The notes: generated by a model not told the origin, from the sequence alone. DNA of 64,000 nt from Perognathus longimembris pacificus (GCF_023159225.1 NC_063174.1:36615691-36679690); one strand, 5' to 3'; shown: positions 12,367 to 25,300, counted from the stretch's first letter. Numbers and translations: made by a program.

Positions 12367-13316
12367 TGCAGGATCACACCCCTACTGATTTAGGCAATGT
12401 GTTTTCATAAGCTGGCCAGCTGACACAAGGCACCTTAGGGTTTGCAGAGCAGTAGAGCATGCAGAAGAACCTACAGAATTCTTTCCATCTTAAGCCTAGT
12501 GGATTCTAATTCCAGCTTGGCACTCACTAATAAATTTGACTGCGTAAATCAAGCTTTCTCTCTCCACCCCCCTCCTCTCCCTCTCTTTCTTTCTCCCTCC
12601 TCTTTCTCTCTTTCTCGCTCTCCCTCTCTGTCCTTTCTCTCTCTGGCTCAATTTTCTGCCTTTTAAAGCAGAGGTGCTGTTACCCATCCTTAAGATAGGC
12701 ATGAGACAGGCCTGGATGTGAGCAGCTCCTACAGCCATGGGGTCAGTCATTGCTCAGAACATCATTATACTTTGCTTCTGCAACACAGCTTTCTGGATGA
12801 AGGACCTTCCGTGGTCCCCATCTATAAAGTCTCAGTGATCGTTCCTGTGACTGTGTACCCTGCCAATCGTGCTAGCATTTCGTCTCCAATACTCACCATG
12901 TGAGATAAGGGTCCTGGGCCCTAGGGGGGAGGTGGTGGGGGGTTGTCTCATGTGTGCGTGGATGGGTCCAGGTCTGAGGTAGGGTTCTAGAAAGAGGAGA
13001 TTACACATAGCCTTCATAATGGAATGTTATGGAAACCTCACCATTCCCCACAAGCAAGTGGTGTAGGATCTGGTTTGCATTTCCCTCATCATCTCTATGT
13101 TTCCTGGAGAGATGGAGGACTCTGTTGTCATGGTGGAGGTTAGAGTTTTAACACACTTCCCTTTGTTTGGGTCTGGTGTGTTCTGGAGCTGCCTCTCCCT
13201 CCACTGGCTAATGTCATGGAGGACCGTGGGGATGACCACTGCACCGGGGCACAGAGACCTCCAAGTCTCCACAAACGCTAGCCTCATTTCCCAAAAGTGT
13301 TTTCCTTACGATGCTT
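12367..13316. other. Unannotated sequence with CT-rich patch
   Basis: No gene recognised. An impure polypyrimidine patch (CTCC/CTTT mixtures) covers about 12557-12650. The rest looks single-copy. Confidence 0.5.
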
Positions 13317-13327
13317 GGCTGAAACTA

Positions 13328-13524
13328 ATTTTTTTTTTTGCCTGTCCTGAGGCTTGAACTCAGGGCCTGAGCACTGTCCTGGCTTCTTTTTGCTCAAGGT
13401 CAATGCTCTACCTCTTGAGCCACAGCACCACTTTCGGCTTTTTCTGTTTATGTGGTGCTGAGGAATCAAACCCAGGGCTTCATGCATGCTAGACAAGCAC
13501 TCTACTGCTAATAGTTCCAGCCCC
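13328..13524 (-). mobile_element. ID-headed dimeric SINE, minus strand
   Basis: From the left: T tail, the reversed second unit (TTGAACTCAGGGCC ... TCTTGAGCCACAG), linker, then the reversed ID head (GGAATCAAACCCAGG). The flanks repeat GGCTGAAACTA exactly (13317-13327 and 13525-13535), fixing the boundaries. The head is diverged at its end (CTAATAGTTCCAGCCCC). Confidence 0.92.
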
Positions 13525-13594
13525 GGCTGAAACTATTTTTGCAAATTAGTTTTATGCCAGGAAGGAGGGGCAGCCCTGGATGCCCTTTGGAATG

Positions 13595-13672
13595 TACTGA
13601 CAGCGTGACCTGGAGAGAGGTGCTTAGCCTCAGTCAGCCTCCATTTCCTTCTAGCATGATAATACTAATGGA
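13595..13672 (+). mobile_element. MIR fragment
   Basis: It shows the MIR core order GTGACCTGGAG, GCTTAGCCTCAGTCAGCCTCCATTTCC-like block, then ATGATAATACTAATGG. Short and diverged. Confidence 0.5.
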
Positions 13673-14460
13673 AGAAGCTACCTTAAGATGGCCATGCCCA
13701 TCTCTCCCCAATTAATGAGATGATTTGCTGGCAGATTAAAGGTGGCCATGCCTACCAAAAACATGATAGAGAAAGTAGAATATGGACGAGAAATGATAGC
13801 TGCCATTTTGGTGGTTGTTTAAACGGGAAAGACTTGAACCATTGGGCTAGGCTGAAAGCATATAAAAGAGAATGGCCAAAGTCTGCAAGCAGCTAGCAAA
13901 ACCTCTAGGCTCTGGGCAGGTCAACCATTCCTCCTCCCTCTTCCCCTTCTCCACTTTTTCTTTCTTTAGCTGCAGGAATTGAGAAGTGGAGCTCACCAGG
14001 CTACCCCAGTGAGTTAAAGCTTTAAATAAATAGAAGTTCAAAACTGCCATGACATCCCTGGCCCCCTGCCTGCCACAGGCTCCTCCCTTTCCCTTCCTCT
14101 CTCTTGCCAAGAGCCAGGCTTGGTTACACTCTAGAGAAGGTAGATCTCTTGCTCACGTCTGCAGTCCCAGGGGTCTACGCGGGGGATGAGGGGAGTCCTG
14201 ATCCAGCACAGACTCTCCTCTTCCTGGGTTTGTTAGAAGCCTAACCGGCTCAGAGTCTTATGACTTCAACAGATGTTTCTGCTTAAGGAGCCCTGGCATC
14301 TTTACGGCCTGTTTTTTCCATTCTTGCCTCTCTTCCTCTGTCCCAGCATCCCTGAACGCAATTTGGATTTCATTTTCTTTCTAATGGTTACAGGGATAGA
14401 AAAGACGTGTTTCTTTTTTCCAGTTCCCCCCCCCCCACTTTTTCCTCTGCTCTTCAAGTC
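13673..14460. other. Unannotated sequence
   Basis: No gene or repeat recognised. A C-run (about ten C) lies near 14427-14436, just before the CT microsatellite. Confidence 0.5.
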
Positions 14461-14469
14461 TCCTCTCTC

Positions 14470-14546
<77 letters not shown>
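14461..14546. repeat. (CT)n-(CA)n compound microsatellite
   Basis: About 55 bases of near-pure CT repeat followed by a short CA run, giving a polypyrimidine/polypurine tract similar in design to the one at 422-523. Confidence 0.96.
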
Positions 14547-16149
14547 TATGCATTTAGATCTATGCCCATGATATGTATTCTTAATATTGCATGGACATTT
14601 TTTTTTCATCCCTGTGGACTGAGCTTCCCTCTTGGCCTCTACTTCCCATGCCCTCTGCCAGTCCCCACACAGGTGACCTTGGGAGCTGACAGGCATCCAC
14701 ATTCAAAAGTTCATGCTGACCTCAGCCTGTGCCCTGTCCCTCCAGCAAAATAGGAGGAGCCAGCTGCATGCCAGGTGATGTGTGTCAGGAAGATGTGGAC
14801 TGATGGATAGAGGGAGAGCCCCCCCAAACCCTGCACAGCCTGCCTGCCTGCCCAAGCTGAGGTGGGCCCAAGTTGACAGCTGTTTAAAAAAAAAATGGAA
14901 CCAGTTTCCCACAGGCAAATCACATGCTGGAAACCAGTCAGGCTACTCCTCAGATCACACCTGTAATCCCCCCACCTCTTGCCTGCGTGGCAGGGTGTTC
15001 CCTGTTACCTTCCCTGCAGGGTTGAGAGTGACCTGTCCCACGACCTTAGGTCTTCAGCTTATGGTGTGTGGATGCCTGGGGCTGAGGCCTCTTTATTGCC
15101 TGCCAAGACTGAGGAGTAGACTGGAATTTCTCCTCTGAGCTCCCACTGAAAGGCTAAACAGATCTACCTGAAATCCTCAATCTTGAGATTATCTGGCTGC
15201 CTTGCCTGGGGTTAGACTCATTGCCTGCAAGCCACCTTCTGATCCTAAATTGTGTCTCTACATCCTTTCTCCAGGTGTGGACTCCTCATACCTGGGATAT
15301 TTTCATACCAAGCTAACTGTTCCCCACTGTCCAGATCACCCTGTGCGGAGCAGTGGGTGGGGAGAGTAGTTTTTAGGACATCCATTATCAATGCCCGCAC
15401 CGTGGAGAGGCCTTTCCCGATGCCTGGGCTGAGCCCCCTGTGCTCACTAAGCCACTGCCCCTGCCCTGCACCTTCCACAGTGCTGCCACACACCCCTCAC
15501 CTCCGAGCCTCTCTGCCCTCCTTCTAGTTAGAACATGTAAGAATCTCATTCTTCTTTGTCCTTTTTTTTTGGAGGCTGGAGAAATGCAGAGCCCTGGGAA
15601 CTGGCCTTACCACCTAGACTGCTTGGAACCAGTGCAGACTGGAGGTGGGGCAGGTGACTCCCAGAGGTCAAAGGAAAGCACTCCACATCGTCTTAGGGGC
15701 TCAGTGCCTGAAGGACCAGGCCACATCCTTTCTTCTAAAAGTCCATGTCCCATCAAGGTCAGGAATGAAGATGGATGCTTGCCGTGACTTACGATATCAA
15801 CTCCCTCTCCACCATGTGGACACCCTGATATATGGGCTGGAAGGACAGCTGAAGCCCCAGGTGCCTCCCTGTACCACTGACTTGAGGCGAAAACAGTATG
15901 TACCACGGGGTGTGTGTTTATGTGTGTATATGTATGTGTACCTCAAGAGGAATCTACCATGGAGGGAGTACTGAATGGACCATGATGCTTTAACATACGT
16001 ATATCATTTTTTAACTAATAATGGTATTAGTACTAATATTGTTCCTGAAATCACTGATTGAGATCTTTGTGGTGGCTATAATACTTGACATGAATTATTT
16101 CATTGAATTCTTTAAGAAAAAAGAAAAGGCCCTGTGCAACGTAAGTACT
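14547..16149. other. Unannotated single-copy-looking sequence
   Basis: No exon or repeat recognised. Overlapping open frames of 82-118 codons occur on both strands at 14782-15974 without a domain. Mutual overlap in several frames points to GC-rich composition rather than coding. A short TG/TA-rich patch lies at 15909-15940. Confidence 0.5.
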
Positions 16150-16289
16150 AAAAAAAAAAAATTAAAACGGTCAATTGCCAAAGATTGGAGATCTGGGCAA
16201 TAGCAGGGCCAGGATTAGAACACTAAAGCCCAAAGTTTTCACCAAGCTACTTTGATAAGGATCATGTGCCCATTGATAATAATTGCCTT

Positions 16290-16445
16290 GGATCGTGTGG
16301 GACAAGCCCCATGTACCAGACAGTTATAAGTGCTTTACATAGATTTGCATTGTTAATTCTTATAAAACCCTGTATTTGCTATTGCTAACTTATTGTATTA
16401 ATTAGGAAACAGAGGCACAGGGCATTTGCAGAGAGATTAATGCCA
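16290..16445 (-). mobile_element. MIR-family fragment, minus strand
   Basis: The block GTACCAGACAGTTATAAGTGC, TTTACATAGATTTGC, then AGGAAACAGAGGCACAG is the reversed MIR/MIR3 order. The preceding GGGCCAGGATTAGAACACTA (about 16207-16227) may be the head of another reversed MIR. Confidence 0.6.
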
Positions 16446-16524
16446 GCCTGGACAAAAAAAAAAAAAAAAGAAAAAAAGAAAGGTGTCCAAACCTTCATCC
16501 AAACAGACAAACCAGTCATGGAAG

Positions 16525-16715
16525 TGTACTTTCTAATCCCAGCTGCACAAGAGGTATAGGTAGGAAGACTGCAGTCTGAAGATCCAGTCAAAATGTGCAA
16601 CACTCTATTATGAGAAATACAAAAAGGATTGAGGGCATGACTTAAGTAGCAAAGTGCTGGCCTAGCAAGCAGGAGGCTCTGAGTTCAAACACCCAAACTA
16701 CTAAATCAACAAACA
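16525..16715 (+). mobile_element. Old composite tRNA-type SINE
   Basis: A first block (TCTAATCCCAGCTGCACAAG ... GGAAGACTGCAGTCTGA) is followed by GGGCATGACTTAAGTAGC ... GAGGCTCTGAGTTCAAAC, the tRNA-like promoter unit. It is more diverged than the dimeric SINEs elsewhere and ends beside an AT-rich simple repeat. Confidence 0.6.
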
Positions 16716-16880
16716 TATATATGTACATATATACATATATATGTATATACATATCATATACATACACATACATTTAAAATAATGTGTATTTATATGTGTA
16801 TATTTATATATTGGTTGATTCAATAGAGATGTAGTATATAGTGTATATGTGTGTATATTTATTGATTTTTATTTATTTAT
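16710..16880. repeat. AT-rich (TATG/TACA) low-complexity tract
   Basis: Alternating ATATATGTACATATATAC-type sequence, probably grown from the A-rich tail of the preceding SINE. It is imperfect and therefore old. Confidence 0.75.
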
Positions 16881-16889
16881 TTAAATTCT

Positions 16890-17010
16890 TATTTCCTAGC
16901 TGTGCAGCATTGGGCAGGTTAATGAGTTTCAGTATCATGGCCTGTGAAGCAGGGATAATGACAATGCGGACCCTGCGATTTGCTGTGAGGACTAATAACC
17001 TATGGCTGTT
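16890..17010 (+). mobile_element. MIR element
   Basis: CCTAGCTGTGCAGCATTGGG, CAGGTTAATGAGTTTCAGTA, then GCAGGGATAATGACAATG reproduce the MIR core and 3' block in order, with typical divergence. Confidence 0.7.
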
Positions 17011-18473
17011 TAGCTGGGCATCACTTTGCAGGTATCCTACTGAAGGGCAGAAGCAGGCAGCAGGTAGGAGCTGAGCTGTCCCTAGGATAGGGGAGGAAAA
17101 CTAGCAGAAAATGGTGCAAGCCTGTCCTTAGGCTGGGCGGAGATAGACTGGGTATGCACCGACTGGGTGTAAATATCATGGCCTCTCTGCACTGCCAGAG
17201 GCCAAGACCGAGGTGTCTGGAAGTGGGATTGCTCTCGTGGGCTTTATTGTGGCGCCACTGTCCCCCAATTATGGGCACGGAGAGAAGCTTTCGCTGTTTC
17301 TGCATAGCAACTCCTGCATCCGGGAGAGGAATATTGATCTCTTCCACTACAAATGATCCAACCTCAGCCTCCAGCTTAGAAAAGACCAGGGGCGGTGGGC
17401 ACGATGTGGAAGACAGCCACGTTCTATAAATCATTCCTGGGAGAGGAGATGGCTGAGCTCATCAGCCAAGGCTGGATCTGTTGGGAAAGAATGCTTTCCA
17501 AATCTCCCCTCTCCCCAAAAGAAAAAAAGACCCCTCAGCAGCTTGGGAAAGGAAGGGCTCACTGGGGCACTGGGTTTGTGTACATGGGACTGTCAGCTGG
17601 CCAGGGGGTGTGTGGTGACATATTAGAGCAGCTGAGAAGACTGGGAGTCCTTTTGGAGGTAGGACAAAGATGTTGGCCGGAGGGGAAGCTTGTGATCCCC
17701 ACCCCCCACCAACCTCCCACCCCACCAGCTTTTGAGAACTTATTCCAGGACTTTTCCATGTACATTTGAGACCCGTTTCCTCGCCCACAAACCCCATTAA
17801 ACTGAAAGGGATGAAGGGAGGAGGGGAAAGGGGAGAATGTGTGGTGTGCACAGTTTGCTTTTTCTCGCCTGTGCTTTTTAGCACATTGCAACCATTTTGG
17901 ATATTTCTATGCCAGACCTTTTGGGAACTTACTCTCTCTCCAGTAAGTCTTCTCCCATCCTCTTTTGGAAGCCTAGGATTGGGGTGGGGCTGAGGGGTAG
18001 GTAGAGATTCAGAGAATAACAAAGAGGTCTGGCCTTTGCCTTCCAGAGGAGAATTAATTCTCATCCAACATCTTGCTACAGATGTGTTCTAGATTAGGAA
18101 TGAGAAGGGGGACAATGGGAAGGAAGGAGAGGATTTATGAGCTCTCCCATCTAGACCCCACTTTTGAGGCAGCAGCCCCTGCATTTCATGGTGGAAGAGA
18201 TCAAGGATGAAGAAAGAGAAGGTGCACTAAGGCACATCCAGTTCCATGGGGCGGCTCGAGTATCTGGAGAGAGAACTGAGCTGGGGACCTGTGGCCTAGA
18301 TTCTGCCCCTCATTCCTCATTAGGAGTAGTGGGTGCTGTCAGCTCATGTGTCCTCTCTTGTCCATGCTCCCTGGCCTGCTGGAAGCCCTGGGCTTTGATT
18401 CTATTTCTGTTCTGATTATCTGCTCTAATAGAGCAGAATCGAGACAAAGAGACTGCTAGATATAGAAAGTGAT
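17011..18473. other. Unannotated sequence including the longest open frame
   Basis: The longest open frame in the window, 200 codons, lies on the minus strand at 17462-18064, with another 110-codon frame out of phase at 17559-17891 and plus-strand frames opposite. It is Ser/Pro/Gly-rich with no domain, signal peptide or family resemblance I can see. I do not call it a gene. The region is otherwise single-copy-looking. Confidence 0.5.
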
Positions 18474-18483
18474 TAAAAAAGGA

Positions 18484-18737
18484 TTCACTCAGCCAGATGC
18501 TGCCTGTGGCTTATGCCTGCCATCCTAGCTACTCAGAAGACTGAGATCTGAGGATCAGTTGAAAGCCAGCCCCACAGGAAAGTCCTCTTATCTCCAATTA
18601 GCCACCAAAAAAAATAAATAAATAAATCAGGAATAGAGCTGTGGCTCAAGTGGTAGAAGACCAGCCTTGAGCAAAAAAGCTAAGTGACAGCACTCAGGCC
18701 CTGAGTTCAAGCCCCTGACACTATAACAACAACTTTC
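18484..18737 (+). mobile_element. Composite Geo-type SINE
   Basis: Order: GGCTTATGCCTGCCATCCTA, CTACTCAGAAGACTGAGATC, CTCTTATCTCCAATTAGCCA, an A-rich linker with an AAAT repeat (18607-18627), then the tRNA-like unit GAGCTGTGGCTCAAGTGGTA ... CTGAGTTCAAGCCCC. Possible short target duplication TAAAAAAG at 18474-18481 and 18738-18745, weak because it is A-rich. Confidence 0.85.
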
Positions 18738-18745
18738 TAAAAAAG

Positions 18746-20182
18746 CAGCCTCCAATGTCTATACAGACGAAATCTCCAAATTATTTAGCTTCCACTGCTG
18801 ACACTGAATTTGCCTTTCCTGCAAAAGACATGGCCCCAGCCAAAGGAGATCATTCCAAGGAACTTGTTTTGTCTATTTTTCTTAATATTGGTGTGTATTT
18901 ATGCTGGATTAAAAAAAAAATAACATTCAGGATGCCAATAATTTGAATACATTGAATTTGCCCTTGTGTTCTGACCAAGACTAAGAAGTCTCTAAAGTGA
19001 CTCATGACCTTTCAGGAAGAACTAGATAACTTACAGCCAAAAAAAGTGGAACCCCCTGAGTTAATCTCCCCATTGTCTACACTGTGTAACTTATCACAGC
19101 ATGTATTATCATGCTGTATCATTAACTTCTGTGAGCTGGAATACTAGGTAGTCATTAAAACTTCTATGTCAGAAGAAAGCTTAATCCAATGGGAAAATGT
19201 TCACCATCTATAACCAAAGGGAAAAGCAGATTCTATGCAGAGACCCTAATGGATTAAGAAAAGAAAAAGTGGCATGTACATTTTAACTGGAAAAGCTATG
19301 CATAAACATGTCCATCATACCATCTCTGGGTAATATATGTTTCTGCTTGACTTATTTCTTTGGGAGAAATTGCCTCTATGTTTCTAATTTTTTTCCCCAT
19401 GAACATATGCTTTCCACAAACAAGGGAGGATATCACCTTAAAAAAAGATTGTCTGAGGAACTAGCAGGTATTCCCTGTTTTTTATCCCAGGTCTTTTCTT
19501 AATTTTATTTCCAAGATTCTACTTCCCTGGCCTTTCCCACCAGAAATATTTGGAAGGAGAGACAGGAGGGGGAAGGAGCCGATGTCTTCAGATAACCAAG
19601 GCCACTTTTTCACTGCTAGGAACAGCTTTGGAGAGGTTTCCTTTCTGACACTGAGGATTAATTGTACCCAATTCTTTTTATATGTCTCTCTCTAATTGAT
19701 AATGAGCATCTCTGAGGGTTCCTAAATACATTTCCAGGGGTTCATGAAGGACAATTACAAACCTTGACAGCCCCTCAGTGGGTTTTCAAACATGAGTGTG
19801 ATTCATCTCTTCCCCTGGGCCTTTTCACATCATCTATTCCCTCAGAGCTTTGTGGGAAATAAAGGAGCTGGAGAGAACAATGGCCCTTCTCCTTTTGTGG
19901 GAGGATAATGAAGGGAAAGGGAGAGAACAAAACCATGGGGAAAGACAATTCAGCTTTGTCTGTTTAGCTCATAGCACAGTGTCCCCTATAGAGTGGAGCC
20001 CAAGTGGATGAAGAGAGAAATGAATGACTTCACAGAAAGGAACAGTTGGGCCACTGTAAAATCTGCTGCAGTGTCCATAAGTCTTGATGCTATCATTCTG
20101 GTCACAGATCTTAAAGAACCCCCATACCGCCCTTCGTGCCATCTCAACACAAAGCAATATCAAGATTTTACCTGTATGCTAC
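18746..20182. other. Unannotated single-copy-looking sequence
   Basis: No gene recognised. The part from 19600 to 19900 is non-repetitive and holds three TAATTG-type sites, listed separately as a candidate regulatory cluster. Confidence 0.5.
19650..19760. promoter_or_regulatory. Candidate homeodomain-site cluster
   Basis: Three TAATTG-type cores occur within about 100 bases: TTAATTG (19658-19664), TAATTG (19693-19698) and CAATTA, its reverse complement (19752-19757). The surrounding sequence is unique. Homeodomain proteins bind this core, but it is short and AT-rich DNA produces it by chance. Confidence 0.2.
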
Positions 20183-20408
20183 ACACTGGTGACTCGCACC
20201 TATAATCCTAGCTACTCAGGAAGCTGAGATCTGAGGATTATAGTTTGAAGCCAGCCTGGAAAGAAAAGTCTGTGAGACTCTTATCCCCAATTAACCCCAA
20301 AAACCTAGAGTAGAGCTGTAGTTGAAATGGTAGCATACCAGCCTTGAGTGAAAAAGCTAAGGAATAGCACCCAGATCCTAAGTTCAAGCCTCACTACAGG
20401 CATAGCAA
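20183..20408 (+). mobile_element. Composite Geo-type SINE
   Basis: CTATAATCCTAGCTACTCAG, GAAGCTGAGATCTGAGGATT, CTCTTATCCCCAATTAACCC, then the tRNA-like unit GAGCTGTAGTTGAAATGGTA ... CCTAAGTTCAAGCCTCACTA and an A-rich end. It is more diverged than the other copies, and I see no clean target duplication. Confidence 0.85.
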
Positions 20409-22060
20409 AAAGAAAAGATTGTGCCTTTTCTTTCTCACCACAGAGAAATGGTACCACAGTGTTCCAGTTATCGTGAAGTCCCCAATCCATTGGGAAGATA
20501 GGGGTGTAAAGATTTTCCTGGTCCAATAGTCCAGCCAGTCACCCAAGGGGTGCTTGGTCAGATTGTGGCTGTTCTCTGTCAGACTGCCCTTGGAAAATTC
20601 ATTCCCCTGTTGTATTGGAAAATTCCTCTTGTGCCTGTCATGGCACACATCAGGAGACCAAGGTTTCCATTTTCTCAGAAGAAATTAACCAGCGACTGTC
20701 ACTGAGAGCAAGGCTGCTCCTGGAATTTTTTACTCATCCTCTTAGAGCCATAATCCCAGAGAGGCAGTCTGAGGTCGAGGCCTGGGCTCTTCCCACAACA
20801 TAGAAACAAGTTACAGAGAGGCTGGGTGCTGGGCATGGAGACTGGCATTTATCCAGTCCCAGTGGGACAAGGTAAGCTTGGCCCCAACACTGGCATCTTT
20901 GGTGTTTTCCACTCCTGCTTGTTGGGTAGATCTCTGAGTCTGGCTGGATAGAGAGTGGGGCAGGAGGACCAACCAAGGGGCACTTCATGTATAGGCTGAG
21001 ATCCCGTTACCCCTGCCCTCATGACTCTTCAATGATCATCATGACATTCACATAGGAACATGGTGATGATAGGAAGAAGTCCATCTGATGTACCAGGTCA
21101 CAAGAAGGTAAAAAAGTCTACTTTTCAAATAATTCACCAGAAATATTAAAAGTGGTATTTCAGGGCCTCAAGAGGTTGATGAAGGATCCTTGTTGTTCAG
21201 GCTCCTGTGATTTGCTGAAGCAGGACATCAGCTTACAAAGTGGTCTCAGTTTGGTTTTCAACCTAAATTCTCAAGTGCAAGTGGCTTCTGGGAAGAGAGA
21301 TCTCCTTACACACAAAATAGTGGATCATTGGGGAAATCTTAAGCTGGACTATTTTGTTATCAGTGTTGACGAGAGCAGAGTTTTCCGGGTGATGTCATCA
21401 GACTGGTAAGACTGTAGACCTACCAAATATCTCTTCAACATCTTGTATGTTCACAAACCAAATAATGGGCTCAAGCATGAGGATTCAAAAATGACTTCAT
21501 GTGATCCCCTGTTTAGGAGCTCACAATCCAGGAAGAGGGATGTTAGGGAGACTGAGGAACTATAACAGGTTAGAGTTGGTGCCTAATCAAGGTACAAAAA
21601 ATGAGCCACAGAAGCTCAAAGAAGAGCTGCAAACTCTATTCAGAGCTTCTGGGTTGTTTCCCAGTAATGGAGGCTTGACAATGAGCAGGAATTTTCCAAA
21701 CTACTGGATCAGCTTTTCCTATTAAATGAGTGCATGTTGCGCCATGCACTCAAGGTCTTGGGAAGCAGGAACACAGTAAGTGACAGCCGCTCAGAGAACA
21801 TGGATTCCATCCTCCAGGAACCATAGTGAGCTCTGGGGTAGAGTGTCCAGTAGCACAGTGACTTAAGGCATGTTCAGTGTCTGATAGAACCAGACAGCCA
21901 GCTCAGAACAGAGTCTGGAAGTCAGGGTATGTTCCTCCAGGGGCTGCTCCTTCTCATAGAAAGGGAAGTCCAACTCTACTTCAGTGTAAAGGACAAATAA
22001 GTGCCTGGCCACTGATTGGAGAGGGTGTGGATGATAGCTGTTCCAAGGTCACCAGCATTT
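20409..22060. other. Unannotated single-copy-looking sequence
   Basis: No gene recognised. The stretch around 21500-21720 has wording like ancient LINE 3' sequence (GGAGCTCACAATCCAGGAAG), but I cannot assign a family. Open frames reach only about 85 codons. Confidence 0.45.
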
Positions 22061-22064
22061 TTCC

Positions 22065-22335
22065 TTTTATCATATTCCCTCCAGTCATTCTCTCCTCTGG
22101 CATCAAAGGCTCAGGCCTCAGCTCAAATGTCATCTTCTCTAAGACCACTTTTCTTCCTCCAAGGGTGGAATGGCATCCTCTCCGAGACCACCCAGTGTAC
22201 CACACATCCTTCTTACCCGTGTGAAGAACTGTATTTACTTAGATGTGTGTGTGTCTCCCTGAGGGAAGGCAGTGGGTCTTGCTCACCTTGGCAATCCCAG
22301 TTCCTAAGTGCCATTAAGCTTTGACTGAGTGAAGT
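22065..22335 (+). mobile_element. L2 LINE 3' fragment
   Basis: CAGGCCTCAGCTCAAATGTC followed by ATCTTCTCTAAGACCAC, then CTCCCTGAGGGAAGGCAGTG and a CCTAAGTGCC end follow the L2 3' UTR order. The 115-codon frame at 21877-22224 overlaps it and is not a gene. Confidence 0.65.
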
Positions 22336-25300
22336 GTCTCAATAGCCCTGTCTCCTGTATAAAGAGACTAAGGTGTGAAGCAAAGAGGTAAGTGGAGAGC
22401 TCAGTGTGTGGCAAGTCCAGGACTGTGACAAGAAACCTTCAGCCTGGGATCAATCCACCAGGACAGTGCTGCGACCAAAATTCCTCAGAATCCATGGGCC
22501 ACCCCAAATCATATGATAATCTAAACAAGTCACCATGCCAGACTCCACTATGTTCTGGAAGGTTCTCCAGAGCTGTGCCTCTGGAAGGTCACAGCCTCAC
22601 AGGCCCAGTGCAGAGTCAAATTTCCCCCTTTTCTGTCAGCAGGCAAGGAAGAGCCTTTAAGAAAATGGGGTATTATTATTTGTTTGTTTTTACAGTGACT
22701 CAGTCTGTAGTAACTGGGTTAAAGTCCACTTTGAGAAAAGGAGAACAAAAGACCTCCTGTTAGTACTGGAAGTTTGCCTCTTAAGATATCACTGAGAGGA
22801 ACTGGAAAGAAAAAAAAAAAAAAAAACACCAGCAGGGCAGAGGAAGCACAGGCCTTCAGAAACACAGCAGCACTTTAGGAAGGAAAACACACTGCCTTTC
22901 ATCTCCAGCACCCTATCTGCGCCCGCCACTCCATTTGCCTCTGTTTCATGGCCCACTGCAGGGCCAATGCCTGACTCCCACACTCCACAAATGTGGCAAG
23001 GCTGCCAGGAGTTGTGGCAAAATGGACAGACCTCCAATCCACCCAGCATAAGGAGGAGGGTGGGGGGAGGGAAGAAGAGGAGGAAGGAGGGAGGAGGAGG
23101 AGAAGAAGGAGGTGAAGGAGGAGATCTAACCTGACAGAACTTATATTCCAGGTGCTATTCTAACAGTATCCACCGTTACCCATGTCATAAACGCTGAGGA
23201 AGTAAGCGTGCTGTTTCCCCAGGTGTGGCAACAGGAAGAAGTCATGGAATGAATCTGGCCTGTTCTCTTCAGGAAATCCTCTACCATGCAGGTAGAGGAA
23301 GGAACCATGAAGCTAGGTGGCATCTCCCAGGTTACTCTGGGGACATCTGATCAGCATCTGAAGGCTTGACTCTGGTCTCTTTAAATGAACAAAAAAAGCT
23401 GAGGGGAGATAAGAGAAAGGTTCTTCTTTCCTCTCTCCCTTCACATCATCCCCCAACTAAGTGGAACTTGCACCTGTGGTCTTTCTCTGTGACCTTGCTC
23501 ATCTTTGGGAATGTTACTCTCCCCCATGACTATCCACAATGAAGCAAGTCTGTACCATGGTTGTCCATTCTAGAGTTGCCCCTCTTCATCTCCATTGTGA
23601 GGACTTGGCGATTGCTGCTCCAGGACTGGGAAAACAAGACTAGAGACAGGAAGGGAAAAGAGAGAAATTCCCTGAGACTCTCTTGTCCTTCCTCCCCTCA
23701 GAATCACTTACTATCACGGTCTGCCTTCTCAGCTTCCTGTGAGGACTCCACACATAGCAGGTGCCAGACTCTGCTCTACAGAGTCCTAGGGCCATCTGAA
23801 TCTCCCAACTCAAATGGTCAACCCTAATCATTCTGTTTCTGAGGTACTTAGAGTTGTGTTGATTTCTGGCCAAAGATATACCTAAGTACAAGTGTTACTG
23901 TGCTAACCTATACTCCTCGTGGGCACCTGAGTCCCAGAAGTGCAGCAAATGAGTGTGGGAAATGAGCTACAGAAGGGGGTGGCCAGAGTGGCTAAGTGGC
24001 CTCTACTTGTCCTCTTACATTGTGTGCAGCTGCCAGCAACTTAGAGGATATGTTTGCAACAACAAGCAGTGCTTGCATAAACAATGGCATTAAGGGAAGA
24101 CTGAAAAGAAACTGATGGGTGCTTTGGGGGATGCTTCTCTCTTGGGGGGGGAGGTTTGGGGCCTAATTAAACCCTAATATTAGGTCAACATGCTATTGAC
24201 TTCGTGATTTTCCCAGATCCACCCAAATGGCACAAACCCAGTCTGAGTATGTGTACAACTTAACCCCACAAGAACAGTGGCCCTCACTGGGTAAGAGCAT
24301 ACTTACGGGAGGCTCATAGGGCTCTGCAGGCCTTGGCAGGAACAGACCTGGGAGGAACACCTGGCTTTAAGTCAAGCAGTCTCTATGGTTACTCTGAGAA
24401 GCTTTGCAGATCACCTCCAGGTCCTGCTCACGTCCCATGTGTCTAAGATGGAACATGCAAAAGACCCATTCTCTAAGCCTCACATCTGGTCTCAGGATCC
24501 TTCTGGGATTATCTTTCAGGCAATTGATAAATCATCAAATCCTATAGTTGATCTCATGTCCACATCTCACCAGTAAGAAGGAGGGCATGGGCAGATGTGG
24601 GTGCCATAGCAACCTACAGAGAAGGTCAGACACCCCCTGTCACAGACACTTTGTGACCCCGGTTGATGGAGTCATTCTCATCTCTGCCTATAAACATAAT
24701 GATACTTTCCCCCAAGGGAAGCTTGGAGAGTGAATTAATTAATGTTTATTGAGTACTTGAGGTTCTTTGGAGAAAGGCCTTTATAAATATAAGGCATGAT
24801 TAAAGGATATCAGCTTGCTAACTCTCAGAGGAAGTACTTAATGGGATAGGCCTGAATATCCTGATGATTGAGTTTCATTCTTTATTCAAATATGCACAGA
24901 GGTCCCATAGCTCAACTCTGCTGTCCATTCATGTGGTTATTATGCTGTTTTTCCATTTCCATATAATCATGGTGGGGGTCCAACAAATGTTGCCTTCCCA
25001 CCATACATACCCATGGCCTTCTTTTCCTTACTGTCAAATCTGATGGCTTATTCTTGTTCTATGTTTTCCTGTCCTTTCCTCTTCCTAGAAGTCTTGCTCT
25101 GTGGCTTCTGAATCCCAGCAAGTCCAAGTCCAACTGAAGTCATCAGCAACCAGAAAGTTATTATTTCCTACCCTAACTGACTGATTTCTCTTCTCCAGAT
25201 CTCCTTCTCTTGTTGCCACATGCTGCCCCCTTCCCCACACAGGTTCTTATCGTCCCAACCTGTTCCAGGGTAGGTGTGGCACGTATATGTCCTTGAACTG

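Noticed and set aside
17462..18064. 200-codon minus-strand open frame, the longest in the window
   Set aside because: No domain, signal or family resemblance, other frames on both strands are open over the same bases, and one frame of this length is compatible with chance in 64 kb. A protein search with significant hits in other species would overturn this.
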